A stretch of DNA of 16,382 bases from Bacteroidales bacterium. GTDB taxonomy: Bacteria; Bacteroidota; Bacteroidia; Bacteroidales; UBA7960. The notes beneath the pieces are model-generated. The model made no database searches. It saw only the letters and a list, made by a program, of their open reading frames with translations, and was not told the origin of the DNA. Both the position numbers and the translations under genes were made by a program. Location of the stretch: the NCBI GenBank assembly GCA_003557965.1, contig PWND01000358.1, positions 1 through 16,382 of the forward strand, in the 5' to 3' direction. Shown here one piece after another: positions 13,453 through 16,382 of this stretch (positions within the stretch are counted from its first letter, which is position 1; each line of letters begins with the position of its first letter).

Positions 13453-13896
13453 TTATTTTTTATTTTCATACCTCATTTCGAGATACTTACTGGTGAATCC
13501 TAGTTTCTCGTACAAGAATCTTGCAGGATTGTTATGCTCTACATGAAGCTTTATGTTGCCATCAGTCTTTTCAAATATCTTAAGCATTAGTTCTTTACCC
13601 AACCCTTTTCCTCTGTAGTCACGATGTACTGCAATATAAACAAGAATATTTTCCGGGATATATCCACCCATGCCTGTTTTGTTTATAACAACAGCTCCTG
13701 TTATTTTTCCTTCTTCTCTTGATACTAAAACTGATCCGCCAAATTTTGATTTATCATCCATAGCAAAAACCAGGCAACGCATAATCGCCTGATAATCATC
13801 TCCAAATTCATCTAAGTGATCGTATAAGAAGTCTGCAACCTCTTTTTGCTGTTTCTCATCTAACTTGTCTTTAGGCGTAAAAAATTCTAATTCCAT
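13453..13896 (-). CDS. GNAT-family N-acetyltransferase
   Basis: The 147-residue single-domain protein should transfer an acetyl group from acetyl-CoA to an amine. Motif A is VYIAVHRDYRGKGLGKELM (86-104), with the R/QxxGxG/A pyrophosphate loop at Arg95-Gly100. Motif B follows as LHVEHNNPARFLYEKLGF (117-134), the common NxxAxxxYxxxGF pattern of small-molecule and amino-acid acetyltransferases. The N-terminal part (1-60) is variable and gives no substrate hint. It is the first gene of a two-gene operon with the racemase-like enzyme, separated by 2 nt, so the two probably act on related amino acids. A good promoter match lies about 80 nt upstream. Confidence 0.88.
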   Translation of the reverse strand: MELEFFTPKDKLDEKQQKEVADFLYDHLDEFGDDYQAIMRCLVFAMDDKSKFGGSVLVSREEGKITGAVVINKTGMGGYIPENILVYIAVHRDYRGKGLGKELMLKIFEKTDGNIKLHVEHNNPARFLYEKLGFTSKYLEMRYENKK

Positions 13897-13976
13897 AATG
13901 CTTTTTTTTAATGTTATTAAAAACTTGTAATAGTTTCGTTAATGTAAAAAATATGTTTTTCATATTCTATAAAACA

Positions 13977-14006
13977 CAAAGATAATAAAAACAACGCTAA
14001 CATCAA
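13977..14006 (-). promoter_or_regulatory. candidate Bacteroidota-type promoter of the GNAT-racemase operon
   Basis: On the minus strand: TTG (14006-14004), a 19-nt spacer, TATCTTTG (13984-13977). This matches TTG-N19-TAnnTTTG well and is the best promoter match in the window. The leader before the GNAT ATG would be about 75 nt. Confidence 0.5.
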
Positions 14007-14172
14007 GGGTTTTGTTTGGTTATATCGGATTTATGATTTGTCAATACTTTGTTAATTCAAGTATAATAATGCATGGCAGGTGTTTTTTTATTACATTTAT
14101 TCCTAATATAATTTTAACAACATAAAATATTTAATTATTGATATTATATTTTAAATATTAAGTAATATTTTT

Positions 14173-15132
14173 GTGAAAAAAGTGCAGAAAAACCTTAAAT
14201 ACAAGCGTAGATATAACTCATATACAAACTGGTGCAAGAAGGAATTTGGAAGCAGGTTGCAAAAGGTTTCTGTAAATGCCGGTTTTACTTGTCCAAATCG
14301 TGATGGTACAATATCGGAGGGAGGCTGCATATTCTGTAACAATGAAGCGTTTAGCCCTGTTTTAGGATACTCGGCGCCGGAAGAGCCGATAAGCTTACAA
14401 ATAGATAAAGGCCTGAAGTTTATAAAAAAACGTTACAGAAAACCAGCAAGGTATGTTGCATACTTCCAGTCATATAGCAATACGTATGCGGATTTAAGCA
14501 TGTTGAAAAAAAAGTATGAAGAAGCCTTGAAGCACCCGGAAATAACAGGGATAGTTATTGGCACAAGGCCTGATTGTATAGATAAGGATAAATTATTATA
14601 CTTAAAAAACTTGTCGGATAAGTATTTTGTTCAATTAGAGTTTGGTGTAGAATCTTGCTTTGATCAAACATTAAAAACAATTAACAGGGGGCATGATTTT
14701 GAATGTTCGCGCAAAGCTATTGAACTGTCTGCCGATGTGGGCATATATACATGTGCACACTTAATCCTGGGATTGCCCGGTGAAAGCAAAGAACAGATTT
14801 TGAGCCAGGCTGATATTATTTCAGAATTACCTTTACATAGTATTAAACTGCGTCAACTTCAGATAGTTAAAAATACAAACCTGGCAGAAGACTATATAAA
14901 AAATCCCCAAAAATTCAGGCTTTTTGAATTGTCAGAGTATATTGAGCTTGTTAGCCGGTTTATTGAAAGAACGCACCCGGATATTTACATTGAAAGAATA
15001 TCAGGGGAAGTTCCCCCCAAATATAATGTTGTAAAAAGCTGGGGAGAAGTCAGAAGTGATACGGTGATTGAGCTTGTTGACAAAAAGCTGGCAGAACTTG
15101 ACTCATGGCAGGGGAAATTTTATAATACTTAA
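14173..15132 (+). CDS. TIGR01212 / YhcC-type radical SAM protein
   Basis: The 319-residue protein is a radical S-adenosylmethionine enzyme. The cluster cysteines are Cys40, Cys52 and Cys55 in FTCPNRDGTISEGGCIFCNN, the wide Cx11CxxC spacing typical of the YhcC/Elp3-like branch rather than CxxxCxxC. Supporting family blocks are YVAYFQSYSNTYAD, GIVIGTRPDCI, QLEFGVES, INRGHDF, HLILGLPGES and LRQLQIVKNT. The reaction is unknown. The start is GTG at 14173: the frame is open back only to 14155 after a stop at 14152-14154, with no ATG, and the start gives a normal N-terminus (KYKRRYNSYTNWCKKEFG). A second GTG nine bases later is an alternative. No operon partner is seen; the next gene lies 155 nt downstream with its own possible promoter. 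Confidence 0.9.
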   Translation: MKKVQKNLKYKRRYNSYTNWCKKEFGSRLQKVSVNAGFTCPNRDGTISEGGCIFCNNEAFSPVLGYSAPEEPISLQIDKGLKFIKKRYRKPARYVAYFQSYSNTYADLSMLKKKYEEALKHPEITGIVIGTRPDCIDKDKLLYLKNLSDKYFVQLEFGVESCFDQTLKTINRGHDFECSRKAIELSADVGIYTCAHLILGLPGESKEQILSQADIISELPLHSIKLRQLQIVKNTNLAEDYIKNPQKFRLFELSEYIELVSRFIERTHPDIYIERISGEVPPKYNVVKSWGEVRSDTVIELVDKKLAELDSWQGKFYNT

Positions 15133-15208
15133 GTAATATCAATTAATTTGACAACGCTAAAGGACAAATAGTCAGTACGTTAGTCAGGCGTGTTGCATTT
15201 TATACATT

Positions 15209-15245
15209 TTTGAAATTTATAAACAAATAGTTTTTCTTATTTTTG
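15209..15245 (+). promoter_or_regulatory. candidate promoter of the AbgT-family gene
   Basis: TTTG (15209-15212) and TATTTTTG (15238-15245) match the two Bacteroidota elements, but the spacer of 25 nt is long. The -7 element lies 42 nt before the ATG at 15288. The -7 match alone is credible. Confidence 0.33.
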
Positions 15246-15287
15246 ACACTTAAAAAACAGATATATAAAACTTGAAATAATTTCTAT

Positions 15288-16382
15288 ATGAAGAATAACA
15301 GTAACTTCGTTGCCAGGGCTCTTGGAGCTATTGAAAAGGTTGGAAACAAGCTTCCACACCCGGGAGCGTTATTCGCTTATTTTGCTTTTGCTATAATAGT
15401 ACTTAGCTGGATTGCTTCATTGTTTAATGTATCATCTGTTCACCCCGGAACAGGTGAAACAATAGAGGTTTTTAACCTTATGAGTAAAGAAGGCCTCCAC
15501 AAAATTATGGAGAATATGGTAGTTAACTTTACATCATTTGCTCCTTTGGGCACTGTGTTAACTGCTTTGTTGGGTATTGGAATTGCTGAAGCCAGCGGGT
15601 TAATGTCCACAGGATTAAGATTATTGGTTATTTCAGCTCCCAAAAAGTTATTAACATTTGCAATTGTATTTGCAGGGATATTATCTAATACTGCAAGCGA
15701 AGTTGGTTATGTTGTGTTGGTTCCACTTGGCGGAATGATTTTTCTCGCAGTTGGCAGAAATCCTATAGCCGGTATAGCTGCAGCTTTTGCAGGTGTTTCG
15801 GGTGGATATTCTGCAAACTTGCTTTTAGGTACTATTGACCCTTTGTTAGCGGGTTTGTCAGAGGAGGCCGCCAGGATTATTGACAATGAATATACTGTTA
15901 ACCCGGCTGCAAACTATTATTTTATGTTTGTTTCTACCTTTTTTATTGCAACTATTGGGACATGGGTTACTGAAAAAGTTATTGTTCCAAGGTTAGGTGA
16001 GTATAAAGGTGATGCAAAGCCTGAAGAAATAAAAAAACTGGATGAAAACGAGAAGCGGGGTATTAAAGCTACTGCTGTTGCTTTACTTGCTATTTTTATA
16101 TTGCTTTTCCTTAGTGCAGCACCTATAGAAGCAGGTTTCTGGAAAAATATACCCATTTCCGGATTCCTTAGAGACCCTGAAACAGGCGGGTTGCTTCGAT
16201 CGCCATTTATGCGAGGCATTGTTGCGATAATTTTTCTTGCTGCTGGCACCCTTGGCATTGTATATGGTATTGCTGCAAAAACACTAAAAAGCGCTGATGA
16301 TGTTATTAAAGGAATGGGTAAATCAATGTCAACCCTGGGAACGTATATTGTGCTGGTATTTTTTGCTGCCCAGTTTGTAGCA
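15288..16382 (+). CDS. AbgT-family transporter, 3' end outside window
   Basis: An open frame of 365 codons runs from ATG 15288 to the right edge; the nearest in-frame stop upstream is TGA at 15273, so this is the first ATG. AbgT proteins are inner-membrane transporters of about 500 residues, proton- or sodium-coupled. Members import p-aminobenzoyl-glutamate (E. coli AbgT) or export sulfonamides (MtrF, YdaH). The visible part has the family N-terminus (KLPHPGALFAYFAFAIIVLS), a polar amphipathic stretch, then SNTASEVGYVVLVPLGGMIF, NPIAGIAAAFAGVSGGYSAN and GTIDPLLAGLSEEAARIID, followed by VNPAANYYFMFVSTFF and further hydrophobic segments. A charged cytoplasmic-type loop (GEYKGDAKPEEIKKLDENEKR) separates the halves. 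No abgA/abgB peptidase-like gene precedes it, so import of the folate fragment is not favoured over other substrates. Confidence 0.92.
   Translation, partial: MKNNSNFVARALGAIEKVGNKLPHPGALFAYFAFAIIVLSWIASLFNVSSVHPGTGETIEVFNLMSKEGLHKIMENMVVNFTSFAPLGTVLTALLGIGIAEASGLMSTGLRLLVISAPKKLLTFAIVFAGILSNTASEVGYVVLVPLGGMIFLAVGRNPIAGIAAAFAGVSGGYSANLLLGTIDPLLAGLSEEAARIIDNEYTVNPAANYYFMFVSTFFIATIGTWVTEKVIVPRLGEYKGDAKPEEIKKLDENEKRGIKATAVALLAIFILLFLSAAPIEAGFWKNIPISGFLRDPETGGLLRSPFMRGIVAIIFLAAGTLGIVYGIAAKTLKSADDVIKGMGKSMSTLGTYIVLVFFAAQFVA

Overview
The window looks like a chromosomal stretch from a low-GC member of the Bacteroidota (Bacteroidetes), probably of the Bacteroidales/Marinilabiliales type. Five things point there: a Fib_succ_major (FISUMP) surface protein, a DUF4293 membrane protein, a Rho factor with a long charged insert, AT-rich gene starts without clear Shine-Dalgarno sequences, and several matches to the Bacteroidota promoter pattern (TTG, about 17-22 nt, TAnnTTTG). 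No rRNA, tRNA, CRISPR array, transposase, integrase or phage gene is visible.

Layout. 1-2336: 3' part of a large, probably secreted multidomain protein (two Fn3-like domains, FISUMP, InlB-like repeat, FISUMP) that enters from the left edge. 2506-3009: methionine sulfoxide reductase A, ended by a good intrinsic terminator that overlaps the end of a convergent GT4 glycosyltransferase (3034-4152, minus). 4153-4721 and 5133-5337: two spacers filled with degenerate tandem repeats of 6-8 bp, flanking a YjbQ-family gene (4722-5132). 5338-7485: copper-type P1B-ATPase, meeting the convergent rho gene (7558-9312, minus) at a hairpin pair. 9567-11714 (minus): a 715-residue protein made of three tandem universal stress protein modules. 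11905-12375: DUF4293 membrane protein, convergent by one base with a two-gene minus-strand operon (13896 to 12377) of a GNAT acetyltransferase and an alanine/ornithine racemase-like PLP enzyme. 14173-15132: TIGR01212/YhcC-type radical SAM protein. 15288-16382: 5' part of an AbgT-family transporter that leaves by the right edge.

Most genes are single transcription units for housekeeping or stress functions: methionine repair, copper export, stress proteins, transcription termination. The only clear operon is GNAT plus racemase. I do not see a coherent multi-gene defence, mobile or biosynthetic system. The least ordinary items are the triple-module stress protein with trimmed even-numbered domains, the mosaic of short-period repeats around yjbQ, and the FISUMP/InlB surface protein. 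All functional calls come from recognising motifs by eye; no database search was possible.
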